From Thermococcus sp. P6 (GTDB lineage Archaea; Methanobacteriota_B; Thermococci; Thermococcales; Thermococcaceae): DNA of 64,000 bases. The stretch lies in assembly GCF_002214525.1 (NCBI RefSeq), contig NZ_CP015104.1, forward strand, positions 310,001 to 374,000, given 5' to 3'. The stretch's first letter is position 1; every line of letters begins with the position of its first letter. A model generated the notes under the pieces. It was not told where the DNA came from and did no database searches. It was given only the letters and a program-made list of their open reading frames with translations. Both the position numbers and the translations under genes were made by a program. This document shows, piece by piece, positions 36,629 to 45,401 of this stretch.

Positions 36629-38947
36629 ATGAAGGCTTACCGGCTTCACGTTCAGGGGGTCGTTCAGGCCGTCGGCTTCAGGCCCTTCGTCTACAGGATT
36701 GCCCACGAGAACGGTCTCAGTGGCTACGTTAAGAACCTCGGTGACGCCGGGGTCGAAATCCTCGTTGAGGGGAGGGAGGAGAACATAGATTCCTTCCTGC
36801 GAGACCTGATGGAGAAGCTCCCCCCTCTGGCGAGGATAGAGAGGATAGATAAAAGGGAGGTTCCCCCGCAGGGTTTTGACCGCTTCTACATCGAGAAAAG
36901 TTCAAAGGGCGGGAGAGGGGGGGACTCGATAATACCTCCGGACATAGCGATATGCGACGACTGCCTCAGGGAGCTCTTCGATCCGGGGAACAAGAGGTAC
37001 ATGTACCCCTTCATCGTGTGCACCAACTGTGGCCCGAGGTTTACGATAATTGAGGACCTGCCCTACGACAGGGTCAACACCACCATGAGGGACTTTCCGA
37101 TGTGCGATTTCTGCCGGAGCGAATACGAGGACCCCCTCAACAGGCGCTACCATGCGGAACCGGTCTGCTGTCCCGTATGCGGACCCTCCTACAGGCTTTA
37201 CACGAACGATGGCGATGAGCTCACAGGGGATCCGTTGAAGAAAGCCGCAGAGCTCATAGATCGCGGCTACATCGTGGCCATAAAGGGAATCGGCGGGATA
37301 CACCTCGCCTGCGATGCCACAAACCGGGAGGCCGTTGAAGAGCTCAGGAGGCGGACCCGTAGACCGCAGAAGCCCTTTGCGATAATGGCCAGGGACGTGG
37401 AAACGGTAAGGGAGTTCGCCTTCCTCGGTGAAGATGAACTCGCGGAACTTACGTCCTACAGGCGGCCCATAGTGGCCCTTCGAAAGAGGGAACCCTTCCC
37501 CCTACCGGATAACCTCGCACCGGGACTGCACACCATCGGAACGATGCTCCCCTACGCCGGAACGCACTACATCCTGTTCCACTGGAGCAGGAGCAGGGTT
37601 TACGTTATGACGTCGGCCAACTACCCGGGAATGCCCATGGTGAAGGACAACGAGGAGGCCTTCAGGGAACTGAGGGAGGTTGCCGACTACCTCCTGCTGC
37701 ACAACAGGAGGATACTCAACAGGACAGACGACAGCGTCGTGCGCTTCGTGGACGGAAGACGGGCGGTGATAAGGAGGAGCAGGGGGTTCGTGCCCCTACC
37801 CGTGGAGATACCCTTCGAGTACCGGGGTCTGGCCGTTGGGGCCGAGCTAATGAACGCCTTCGGAGTGGCGAAGAACGGGAAGGTCTACCCGAGCCAGTAC
37901 ATAGGCAACACCTCGAAGGTGGAGGTGCTCGAGTTTATGAGGGAAGCGATAGAGCACTTCAGGAGAATACTCCGCGTCGGGGACCTCGATCTCATCGTGG
38001 CGGACCTGCATCCCGCCTACAACACCACGAAGCTGGCTATGGAGATGGCCAGCGAACTCGGTGTCGGGCTCCTTCAGGTTCAGCACCACTACGCCCATAC
38101 GGCGAGCGTTATGGCCGAGAACGGTCTCGAGGAGGTAATAGGCATAGCTGTCGACGGCGTGGGCTACGGAACGGACGGGCGGATATGGGGTGGCGAGGTA
38201 ATCTACATGAGTTACGAGGACGTGGAGAGGGTGGCCCACGTGGATTACTACCCCCTACCGGGGGGCGATCTTGCCGCTTACTACCCCCTCCGGGCGCTTA
38301 TGGGCATACTCAGAAAGCTCTACGGCCCTGATGAGCTGAGGAGCGTAATCAGGGAGTGCTGCCCGAGGGCCGTGGAAAGCCTTCCCTACGGAGAGGTGGA
38401 GTTCAACGTCATCCTGACCCAGCTGGAGAGGGGTGTTAACATCACCCACGCCTCCTCAACCGGAAGGGTTCTCGATGCCCTTTCCGTTCTCCTCAACGTT
38501 GCCCACAGGAGGCACTACGAGGGTGAGCCGGCGATGAAACTGGAGGCCCTTGCGGTTCACGGAAAGAACGACCTCAGGTTCGAGGTTCCTGTTGAGGATG
38601 GACGCATAAAGGTAGAAGAGCTCTTTAGGGAGGCTCTGGAGGCCATCAACGGGGCCAATCCTGCGGACATCGCCTACTCGGCACATCTGGCACTCGCAAG
38701 GGCCTTTGCGGGGGTTGCTGTGGAGAAAGCCCGGGAGTTCGGGGTGAAGAACGTTGGAATGAGCGGTGGCGTGGCCTTCAACGAGCTTCTGGTCAAAACC
38801 GTAAGGAAGATAGTCGAGGCCAGCGGGTTGAGGTTCTACACAACCCGGGAGGTTCCCCGGGGTGACAACGGGATAAACGTCGGGCAGGCCTTCCTCGGCG
38901 GGCTCTACCTCGAGGGCCACCTCGCCGAAGAGGACCTGATGATGTAA
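36629..38947 (+). CDS. hypF: Carbamoyltransferase HypF
   Basis: This 772-residue enzyme prepares the cyanide ligands by activating carbamoyl phosphate and carbamoylating HypE. Domains in order: acylphosphatase-like (about 1-90, VQGVVQAVGFRPFVYR), two zinc fingers (about 108-185, CDDC, CTNC, CDFC, CPVC), a YrdC-like domain (about 200-385) and a Kae1-like carbamoyltransferase domain (about 395-765) with HHYAHTASVMAEN as metal site. The hypE gene follows with about 36 bases between the coding regions. Confidence 0.97.
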   Translation: MKAYRLHVQGVVQAVGFRPFVYRIAHENGLSGYVKNLGDAGVEILVEGREENIDSFLRDLMEKLPPLARIERIDKREVPPQGFDRFYIEKSSKGGRGGDSIIPPDIAICDDCLRELFDPGNKRYMYPFIVCTNCGPRFTIIEDLPYDRVNTTMRDFPMCDFCRSEYEDPLNRRYHAEPVCCPVCGPSYRLYTNDGDELTGDPLKKAAELIDRGYIVAIKGIGGIHLACDATNREAVEELRRRTRRPQKPFAIMARDVETVREFAFLGEDELAELTSYRRPIVALRKREPFPLPDNLAPGLHTIGTMLPYAGTHYILFHWSRSRVYVMTSANYPGMPMVKDNEEAFRELREVADYLLLHNRRILNRTDDSVVRFVDGRRAVIRRSRGFVPLPVEIPFEYRGLAVGAELMNAFGVAKNGKVYPSQYIGNTSKVEVLEFMREAIEHFRRILRVGDLDLIVADLHPAYNTTKLAMEMASELGVGLLQVQHHYAHTASVMAENGLEEVIGIAVDGVGYGTDGRIWGGEVIYMSYEDVERVAHVDYYPLPGGDLAAYYPLRALMGILRKLYGPDELRSVIRECCPRAVESLPYGEVEFNVILTQLERGVNITHASSTGRVLDALSVLLNVAHRRHYEGEPAMKLEALAVHGKNDLRFEVPVEDGRIKVEELFREALEAINGANPADIAYSAHLALARAFAGVAVEKAREFGVKNVGMSGGVAFNELLVKTVRKIVEASGLRFYTTREVPRGDNGINVGQAFLGGLYLEGHLAEEDLMM

Positions 38948-38983
38948 TTTAAGGTGATGGAAAGAACTTCCGGAGGGAGAAAC

Positions 38984-39994
38984 ATGAAGATAAAACTGGA
39001 GCACGGTGCCGGTGGGGAGATAATGGAAGAGCTCCTCAGGGATGTGATACTGAAGAACCTGAGCCTGAGGTCCGCCGGTGGGATAGGGCTCGACGCCCTA
39101 GACGACGGGGCGACCATACCGCTGGGCGAGGGACACCTCGTTTTTACAATAGACGGGCACACGGTCAAACCCCTCTTCTTCCCGGGAGGTGACATCGGCC
39201 GTCTGGCCGTCAGCGGGACCGTAAACGATCTGGCCGTCATGGGGGCGAGACCCCTCGCGCTGGCCAGCGCTATGATAATCGGAGAGGGGTTCGAGGGCGA
39301 GGATCTGGAGAGGATACTCCGCTCGATGGACGAGACCGCCAGAGAGGTCCCGGTTCCGATAGTCACTGGAGACACCAAGGTGGTGGAAGAGGATATAGGG
39401 ATCTTCGTAATCACTGCCGGGCTGGGAATGGCCGAAAGGCCCGTAAGCGACGCCGGAGCAAGAATCGGCGATGCCGTCATCGTCAGCGGCACGATCGGCG
39501 ACCATGGGATAGCATTGATGAGCCACCGTGAGGGGATTGCCTTTGAAACCGAACTGAAAAGCGATGTGGGGCCCGTCTGGGAGCTCGTCAGGAGAGTAGC
39601 GGACGCCATAGGATGGGAGAACGTACACGCCATGAAGGATCCAACGAGGGGGGGCCTGAGCAACGCCCTCAACGAGATGGCCCGTAAGGCGAACGTTGGG
39701 ATACTGATAAGAGAAGCCGACGTTCCGGTAAGGCCAGAGGTCCGGGCGGCAAGCGACATGCTGGGCATAAGCCCCTTCGACGTTGCCAACGAGGGCAAGG
39801 TTATCATGATCGTTCCGAAGGAGCAAGCTGAGGCGGCTCTGAAGGCCATGAGGGGCACCGAAAAGGGAAGGGATTCGGCGATAATAGGCGAGGTCATAGG
39901 GGACTACAGGGGGAGGGTTCTGGTTGAGACGGGAATAGGGGGGAGGCGCTTCCTTGAACCCCCCACGGGCGATCCCGTCCCGAGGGTCTGCTGA
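38984..39994 (+). CDS. hypE: Hydrogenase maturation protein HypE
   Basis: This 336-residue PurM-like ATPase dehydrates a C-terminal thiocarbamate to thiocyanate, the cyanide donor. It ends in PRVC, the obligatory C-terminal cysteine. Other features are KLEHGAGGEIMEELL near the start and DPTRGGLSNALNEMA. ATG 38984 follows GGAGGGAGAA and is preferred over the GTG at 38954. The stop overlaps a small ATG frame (39994-40047). Confidence 0.96.
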   Translation: MKIKLEHGAGGEIMEELLRDVILKNLSLRSAGGIGLDALDDGATIPLGEGHLVFTIDGHTVKPLFFPGGDIGRLAVSGTVNDLAVMGARPLALASAMIIGEGFEGEDLERILRSMDETAREVPVPIVTGDTKVVEEDIGIFVITAGLGMAERPVSDAGARIGDAVIVSGTIGDHGIALMSHREGIAFETELKSDVGPVWELVRRVADAIGWENVHAMKDPTRGGLSNALNEMARKANVGILIREADVPVRPEVRAASDMLGISPFDVANEGKVIMIVPKEQAEAALKAMRGTEKGRDSAIIGEVIGDYRGRVLVETGIGGRRFLEPPTGDPVPRVC

Positions 39995-40047
39995 TGACCT
40001 TCCTCGGCGTTATGGAAGAACTCGTCGGGAAACTCTCAAAAGGATAA
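39994..40047 (+). other. Mini-ORF of 17 codons coupled to hypE stop
   Basis: The TGATG overlap at the hypE stop opens a frame that reads MTFLGVMEELVGKLSKG and stops. The predicted peptide has a short amphipathic helix. The overlapping start is typical of coupled genes in this genome, but the frame is too short to judge. It may be a genuine micropeptide, a decayed gene or chance. Confidence 0.2.
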
Positions 40048-40048
40048 A

Positions 40049-40948
40049 TCAGAAGGGCAGCTTGCCCCACTCGACGTTTATGGTTTCGGGGGTGCGGTAA
40101 ACGAACGCCCCTTCCCCTTTGTGGACGTGCTTCCTCATCGGCCCTGAGGGAACGCCGTTTGCCTCGTAGATTGCGCTCTGCGTGTCGGGGTCGTGGTAAA
40201 GGAGGAGGGCCGGTCCCGGCAGGTTCATTATCGAGTCCACCGCGTATTCCGTTGCCAGGACGGTTACCCTCGCCCGGAGGGGCTTCGTTACGAGGGGGAT
40301 CGCCGCACCTCCCGCCGTTGTGTAGGCCAGAACCGCGGCATCGTTGACCCCGATCATGGTGTTCCTCCTGTGCCTGATCACGGCGCTCACGATCAGGAAG
40401 GCGATGCCCGCGAGGTTTACGCTGTGGGTCTCACCGAGGTCCACCAGGATGTTCCTTCCGAACTCCGGGGGATTACCTGAATAGAAGGCCTCATCGAGGG
40501 GGGTGTAACTCTCCTCTATAACCTCGGCGTATTTTTGATCCGACTTCAGCGCCCCGGAGACGCTTCTCACCTTTCCGGCGAGGAAATCGGCGTAGAGCCT
40601 CTCGGTTAAAGTTCTGTCGAGTCCGTAAACCGTCTGGATTATCGTGGATGCCGTGTAACCATCGATGAGACCCTTTCCGGCGAGGACCAGCGGATCGAGG
40701 CCCGCTTCTCTGGAGTCCTTCACCCGGATAACCGTGTCAAAGCCCTTCTCCGGGAAGTCCCCGGTGGTGTCGAATATAACCCTCCCGTAGTCGATCTCCC
40801 GGTACCTCTCGGAGAAATAGCTTAGGGCCCTGCCCGGCCACTGATCCATGCCGAACACCTTGAGGGTCCTTCCGTGGTAAACAGGGTCGTAAAAAACGTC
40901 CTCCCCCTCCCTCTCAAAGAGCCTGACGGCTATGCGACTGTACTTCAT
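40049..40948 (-). CDS. Conserved-looking protein of unknown function, possibly a degenerate HerA/VirD4-like ATPase
   Basis: This 299-residue protein starts at ATG 40948 (MKYSRIAVRLFEREGEDVFYD), preceded by GGTGGATCC and by a TATA box GTTTATAC at about 40978-40986 (minus strand), so it has its own promoter. I do not recognise a family with certainty. The layout is reminiscent of HerA/FtsK-type ATPases: a Walker B-like NILVDLGE strand near residue 188, and a C-terminal GEGAFVYRTPETINVEWGKLPF segment. No Walker A motif is present. If the resemblance is real it is an inactive relative. It lies downstream of the NAD-kinase-like gene. Confidence 0.6.
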   Translation of the reverse strand: MKYSRIAVRLFEREGEDVFYDPVYHGRTLKVFGMDQWPGRALSYFSERYREIDYGRVIFDTTGDFPEKGFDTVIRVKDSREAGLDPLVLAGKGLIDGYTASTIIQTVYGLDRTLTERLYADFLAGKVRSVSGALKSDQKYAEVIEESYTPLDEAFYSGNPPEFGRNILVDLGETHSVNLAGIAFLIVSAVIRHRRNTMIGVNDAAVLAYTTAGGAAIPLVTKPLRARVTVLATEYAVDSIMNLPGPALLLYHDPDTQSAIYEANGVPSGPMRKHVHKGEGAFVYRTPETINVEWGKLPF

Positions 40949-41001
40949 GGGATCCACCGGTGAGGATAGGAGATGGTTGTATAAACGCCTTCCGGTGGTG
41001 C

Positions 41002-42138
41002 TCAGACGACCCTGACGAGCCGCTCCATCCACGGACCGACGCGAACGCGGACGTAACCCCTGAGCTTCTCGTCCACCTCCCTATCCCCAGTGTAAACCCT
41101 GAGGGGGCCCTTTTCAAGCTTGGAGCGTGTTGCGACCACGATTATGTCCTCCTTCGGGATCCTCCTCAGGACCCTCGCCGAAAACTGCTGGTTGCCCCGC
41201 CCGAAGAGGAACCCGAGACCCCCTATGACGGTCACGATTATCCGGGGGTTTTCATCGAGGAAGCGGAGCAGGTCTCCTTCCGTGGCGTCTTTAACGAGAA
41301 GGTTGGCTTTTCTGTTTCTCACTCTGACGACGTCGACCCCGAGGAGGGTCCCGTCTATGCCGAGCCTGTCCTTTATCCTCTTTATCGTGGAGCCGGAGCC
41401 GAGGAAGTAGATTCCATTCCTCTCGAGGATCTCCTCCGTCAGGGCCTCCGCAATGGCATCGACTTCCTCCTCCTCGCTTAGGGGAACCCTCTCTTTACTC
41501 CCCTGAACGAGGGATTCAACGACCGGAACGAGGGCCTTTCCGTAGGTCCTTGCCCTCACCTCGTCGCGCCTGTACGCTTCTTCATCTATGTCCCTCACTT
41601 CCCTCTCCTCTATCCTCGCCTTTCCCCTCAAAAACTCGATTAGAACCCTCGCGGCGTCCTCCGGTGAGTATGCAAAAACCCCGGAGTACATCTTTACCCC
41701 CGTCGGAATCCCGAGTACGGGAAGCTTCATGTCAACGCTCTCTATAACGTCCCTCGACGTACCGTCGCCACCTGCAAATATGAGGAGCTCCACCTTTCCC
41801 GCCATTTCCCGGGCGAGCTTTTTGGTGTCATCCGGAGTCGTATCCGGGATCTTTACGCCCTCTATTTCTCTGTATGATATGGTTCTGTGGCGTATTACCT
41901 CAAAGGGGAAGTCGAACTCCCTCAGGATTGCCTCGCCCATCGGACCGGGGCCGGTCAGGAAGGTTATCTTCTCCGCTTCCGGATAGTGCGAGAGCTCCGA
42001 GAGAAAAAGCCTCACGAGATCCGGGGCAACGGGACGGGCACCCCTCCTGACGGCTTCCTCAACCACACCGTCCGTACCCTTGAGGGCCACCCTGCCACCC
42101 ATCCCGGCTATGGGGTTGATTATGAGCCCGGCGCGCAT
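41002..42138 (-). CDS. ATP-NAD/polyphosphate-NAD kinase-like protein
   Basis: This 378-residue protein is of the predicted NAD-kinase/diacylglycerol-kinase superfamily (the long archaeal type). The hallmark is IFAGGDGTSRDV (about residues 118-129) followed by LGIPTGVKMYSGVFA. The N terminus MRAGLIINPIAGMGGRVALKG is typical of this long subgroup, and a C-terminal domain with GGLGFLFGRGNQQFS follows. ATG 42138 has GGAGGTGATT upstream. True substrate (NAD, sphingoid or other) is not proven by sequence; another NAD kinase may exist elsewhere. Confidence 0.85.
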   Translation of the reverse strand: MRAGLIINPIAGMGGRVALKGTDGVVEEAVRRGARPVAPDLVRLFLSELSHYPEAEKITFLTGPGPMGEAILREFDFPFEVIRHRTISYREIEGVKIPDTTPDDTKKLAREMAGKVELLIFAGGDGTSRDVIESVDMKLPVLGIPTGVKMYSGVFAYSPEDAARVLIEFLRGKARIEEREVRDIDEEAYRRDEVRARTYGKALVPVVESLVQGSKERVPLSEEEEVDAIAEALTEEILERNGIYFLGSGSTIKRIKDRLGIDGTLLGVDVVRVRNRKANLLVKDATEGDLLRFLDENPRIIVTVIGGLGFLFGRGNQQFSARVLRRIPKEDIIVVATRSKLEKGPLRVYTGDREVDEKLRGYVRVRVGPWMERLVRVV

Positions 42139-42300
42139 GTAATCACCTCCTGAGAGGCTAACCGCCCGGGTAATTAAGGGTTTTTGCCGGGGGGGTAAAG
42201 GCTTAACGCCTTTTTAAAGGGATCCCCGTTCCCTATGCTTCGGTGAGAAACGGGTCAGAATGGCCATCGTGATGAAGAATCGTTTTGAAAGGGTAAAAAA

Positions 42301-43623
42301 TCAGAATTTGAGGACCCTCGCGAGGACCACCAGAGGATCCCAGACGGGGGCAAAGGGTGGAGCGTACGCCAGATCCGTGAAGAAGACGTCTTTCGTCGTG
42401 AACCCTGCGGTCAGCATGGCGGCGGCGGTGTCTATCCTCGGGAGAACTTCCCCCCCGACCGCCTGCACTCCAAGGAGCCTGCCGGTCTCGTTGTCGACGA
42501 CGCCCTTAAGCCGGATCTCCTTTCCTCCGGGGTAGTAGTGGGGCCTCGTTCCGGCCTTTATGAATGCCGTTCTGACGTCATAACCCTCTTCGATGGCCTC
42601 GGACTCGGTGAGGCCCGTCTTTCCGATCTCCAGATCGAGGAACTTCGTCACGCTCGTTCCAAGAACCCCCGGGAAGTGGATTTCTTTGCCGGCTATGTTG
42701 CTTCCCGCCACGTAGCCCATTTTATTTCCCGCCGGGGCAAGGGGTATCCACACCCTCTTCCGAGTTATCACGTGCCTCGTCTCGGCAACGTCTCCGGCCG
42801 CGTAAACGTTTTCTACACTCGTCTGCATCCTCCCGTCCGTCCATATCGCTCCGGTTTCGCCTATCCTAACGCCGAGTTCCCTTGCGAGCTCCACGTTCGG
42901 CCTTATCCCGGTTGCCAGTACGACGAGGTCCGCCTCGTACTCACCGGCGTCGGTGATCACCTTCTCAACCCGTCCGTTGCCCTCGAGGCGCAGCGTGAGC
43001 TCCTCCAGTCTCAGATTAAGGTGCTCTCTCAATTTCTCTTCCACTACCTCCGTTATCTCCCTGTCGAAGGTCTTCCTTAAAATCCGTTCGCTTCTTCCTA
43101 TAAGCGTGACGTTTTTGCCCCTCGTCACGAAGGCCTCCGCCATCTCAAGCGCTATGTAACCCGTTCCAATGACGACGACATTCTTAACATCGTGCTTTTC
43201 CATGTACTCCGTTATTGCAACCGCGTCCGGTGGAAGGTCGGCCGTGAAAACTCCTTCAAGATCGACTCCCTCGATGGGCGGGAGCTTTGGAGAGGCGCCG
43301 TTTGCAAAGACCAGATAATCCCACTCGTAGCCCTTCTCCCTATCCCCTTCCCTGACGCGTACGCTCCCCTGATCGACCTCCAGAACCTCGGCATTTAGGT
43401 GGAGGTCTATTCCCCTCTTTTTGATGAAGACCTCGGGTGGATAGTGCATGAGCTTTTCCTTCGGTGAAATGCCTTCAACAACGTAGGGAATGCCACAGGG
43501 AGCGTGGCTGACCCATTCGGTCCTTTCAAAGACCTTTACGTCCCAGTCCGGCCTCAATCGCTTCACCCTTGAAGCGGCACTCATTCCCGCCGCACCGCCG
43601 CCTATGATAACCACGCGCTTCAT
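42301..43623 (-). CDS. nsr: CoA-dependent NAD(P)H sulfur reductase / CoA-disulfide reductase
   Basis: This 440-residue FAD flavoprotein matches the Pyrococcus Nsr/CoADR along its whole length. It has the Rossmann [16 protein letters not shown] at the N terminus, the redox cysteine in [13 protein letters not shown] (about residue 43), a second NAD-binding [13 protein letters not shown] and the flavin-binding [10 protein letters not shown]. In Thermococcales this enzyme reduces elemental sulfur with NAD(P)H and CoA. I chose ATG 43623 ([10 protein letters not shown]); ATG 43629 is possible. A perfect SurR motif lies 19 bases upstream of the start. Confidence 0.93.
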   Translation of the reverse strand: MKRVVIIGGGAAGMSAASRVKRLRPDWDVKVFERTEWVSHAPCGIPYVVEGISPKEKLMHYPPEVFIKKRGIDLHLNAEVLEVDQGSVRVREGDREKGYEWDYLVFANGASPKLPPIEGVDLEGVFTADLPPDAVAITEYMEKHDVKNVVVIGTGYIALEMAEAFVTRGKNVTLIGRSERILRKTFDREITEVVEEKLREHLNLRLEELTLRLEGNGRVEKVITDAGEYEADLVVLATGIRPNVELARELGVRIGETGAIWTDGRMQTSVENVYAAGDVAETRHVITRKRVWIPLAPAGNKMGYVAGSNIAGKEIHFPGVLGTSVTKFLDLEIGKTGLTESEAIEEGYDVRTAFIKAGTRPHYYPGGKEIRLKGVVDNETGRLLGVQAVGGEVLPRIDTAAAMLTAGFTTKDVFFTDLAYAPPFAPVWDPLVVLARVLKF

Positions 43624-43641
43624 TTTCATCACCGGAGGAAG

Positions 43642-43658
43642 GTTGCAAACCTGAGGTT
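43642..43658 (-). promoter_or_regulatory. SurR binding site in the nsr promoter
   Basis: Read on the plus strand, GTT GCA AAC CTGAG GTT matches the extended SurR motif exactly. A TATA-like CTTTTTAACC on the minus strand (about 43655-43665) overlaps its upstream edge, so the site lies between the TATA box and the transcript start. This placement predicts repression of nsr by reduced SurR and release when sulfur oxidises SurR, as reported for the Pyrococcus furiosus orthologue. Confidence 0.78.
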
Positions 43659-43712
43659 AAAAAGTTAGTGAGGGATCTGGAAAGGTGCGAGTAAAGAGCA
43701 TGACTTATAAGA

Positions 43713-43757
43713 CCTGAGTAACTTATAGTTTAATAAAATGCCTAATCAACACTCAGG
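43713..43757 (+). promoter_or_regulatory. Inverted repeat at the promoter of the restriction genes
   Basis: CCTGAGT at 43713-43719 and ACTCAGG at 43751-43757 form a perfect seven-base inverted repeat that brackets an AT-rich TATA-like AGTTTAATAAAATG (about 43727-43740). The first restriction gene starts at 43775. The repeat may be an operator or the border of the AT-rich island. Confidence 0.4.
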
Positions 43758-43774
43758 CAAGGAAGTGATGGATA

Positions 43775-44582
43775 ATGGTAGACCACATTTTAAAAGAATT
43801 AACAACTACTCTGAATGACTTAGAAAGGACTGAGTACTTAAAACCTACAATTGCCAAATTTAATGAAAAATTAGATGAACTTATTTCTGAAGGCCTTTCA
43901 AGATCAGAGGCGTACATTATGGTTCTGGATTATTTAACGGAAATAATGAAAGAGTCTCAAGAAAATGTTGAAAAAATAATTCAAAGAAAAATACGAGAAG
44001 GGAAAATCAGTAGCGCTTCCCAGACTCGTGTTGCGGTTGCGGGGCTTAATTTTCAACGTATAATTACTTACGCACTAATCCAAAATGTCTTGGTGGGCAA
44101 TCTTCCTAAAGTTATAGTTGCACTTAGACCGAAGCAGTCCAAGTACAAGAAAATTGTAGAAAAATACATGAAAATAACTGTAGGCAATGAGATTCAAAAA
44201 CCGGATGTAGATATACTGGTGTTTGATCCCAACAGTGAGAGTACTCCTTTCGTTATATACTCTTGTAAGACCTCCCTTCGAGAAAGGGCAGGTCAGACTT
44301 ATAAGTGGAAACTTCTTTATGAGATGGCGACCTCGAAGTGTAAGTATATTGAGTATAGTGACAAGTTGTCCTATTAAAAAGTATAAGATACATTTCAGTG
44401 GTGAAAGAGAAGTGTTGATGGGGTTTATTACTGCTGATTTCTATGATGAAATTTATTCTCCCCAAATCCAGGGTATGCTTTCATTCTTTGATTTCAGTTA
44501 TGTTTCTAAACCAAATATTGAACTTGAAAAGGTTAAGAACCTAAGTAACATAATTGAAGATCTAAACAAAATTTTTAGGTAG
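43775..44582 (+). pseudogene. Type II restriction endonuclease (BsaWI-like), frameshifted
   Basis: The first frame gives 200 residues from ATG 43775 and stops at 44377. The next frame (offset +1) continues the same protein to 44582, with the join near 44368-44376 (SDKLS, then PIKKYKIHFSGE). Removing a single base there would restore about 268 residues. The nuclease-like core is PDVDILVF (Asp 144) followed by SCKTSLRERAGQTYKWK (Lys 165), resembling the PD-x-CKxS-LRER centre of BsaWI/CCGG-cutting enzymes. The truncated product keeps the core but lacks the C-terminal 68 residues. A sequencing error is possible. Codon use is AT-rich, unlike the flanks. Confidence 0.72.
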
Positions 44583-44606
44583 GTAAATATGAAGTGTGGT
44601 GATTGA

Positions 44607-45377
44607 ATGGATTTAGCAGAGTTTGTAAGAAAGATAAGGGAGTTAAAGGCGCGAGGATATATCAAAGCCAGAAGGAGAGGAGACACAGGGATAGGTTATA
44701 CTTTAGAGCAGGAAATAGGCCTCACTGAAAATAATGTATCTAAACCAGATCTGGGAGATATTGAGCTAAAAGCTCATAGAAGAAATTCATCGAGCAGAAT
44801 AACGTTATTTACACTCGATAGGAATGCATGGAAGATAAATCAAAGAAATTTGATTTTAAAATATGGATCTATTGATAGCAAGGGCAGGAGAAGTCTTTAT
44901 TGTACGGTCTCTAATAAACCCAACCCGCAAGGCTTTTACACTGTTTGTATAGCGGATAAATTTTGTTTATTCCACACTGATGGAGAGTTAATAGCGGAAT
45001 GGAGAGTTGAAGATTTGATAAATGCCTTTAGCAAAAAGATGCCTAATCTAATTTTAGTCGTTGCGGATCGCAAGCTAGATTCTAATGGAAGGGAAGAATT
45101 TTGGTATAACGAAGCCTACTATCTGGAAGGTGTTGACAGAGATAAATTCATTGAATTTCTCCAGAGCGGTGTGATAACGGTAGACCTGAGAATGCATCTT
45201 AGGGAAAATAACACCGTTAGGAATCATGGTACTGCCTTTAGAATTGAAGAAAAGTACTTACATGAACTATTCTCTTCGAGGATTAATCTTTTGGAATCTA
45301 ATCTTGAAAAAACCGAAAAGACTGTAGAAAGTAACAATAGAGCGAAGATAAGACAAAAAAGATTAACTGATTTTTAA
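44607..45377 (+). CDS. Type II restriction endonuclease, MvaI/BcnI family
   Basis: This 256-residue protein has the MvaI/BcnI signature GIGYTLEQEIGLTENN then KPDLGDIELKAHR. The presumed metal-binding residues are Glu 34, Asp 48, Glu 53 and Lys 55, with the D-x4-E-x-K spacing of that family, which cuts CCNGG-type sites as a monomer. Its length is normal for the family. It starts 25 bases after the frameshifted endonuclease, so the two share a transcript. The gene is AT-rich. The exact recognition sequence cannot be read from the sequence. Confidence 0.82.
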   Translation: MDLAEFVRKIRELKARGYIKARRRGDTGIGYTLEQEIGLTENNVSKPDLGDIELKAHRRNSSSRITLFTLDRNAWKINQRNLILKYGSIDSKGRRSLYCTVSNKPNPQGFYTVCIADKFCLFHTDGELIAEWRVEDLINAFSKKMPNLILVVADRKLDSNGREEFWYNEAYYLEGVDRDKFIEFLQSGVITVDLRMHLRENNTVRNHGTAFRIEEKYLHELFSSRINLLESNLEKTEKTVESNNRAKIRQKRLTDF

Positions 45378-45401
45378 ATGAAACTAATTTTGCCTGACTG
45401 A

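Noticed and set aside
42199-42254. GC hairpins and a TATA-like element between nsr and the NAD-kinase-like gene, considered as a small RNA
   Set aside because: Stems are short, there are no box C/D or H/ACA signatures, and the region can equally be a terminator plus promoter.
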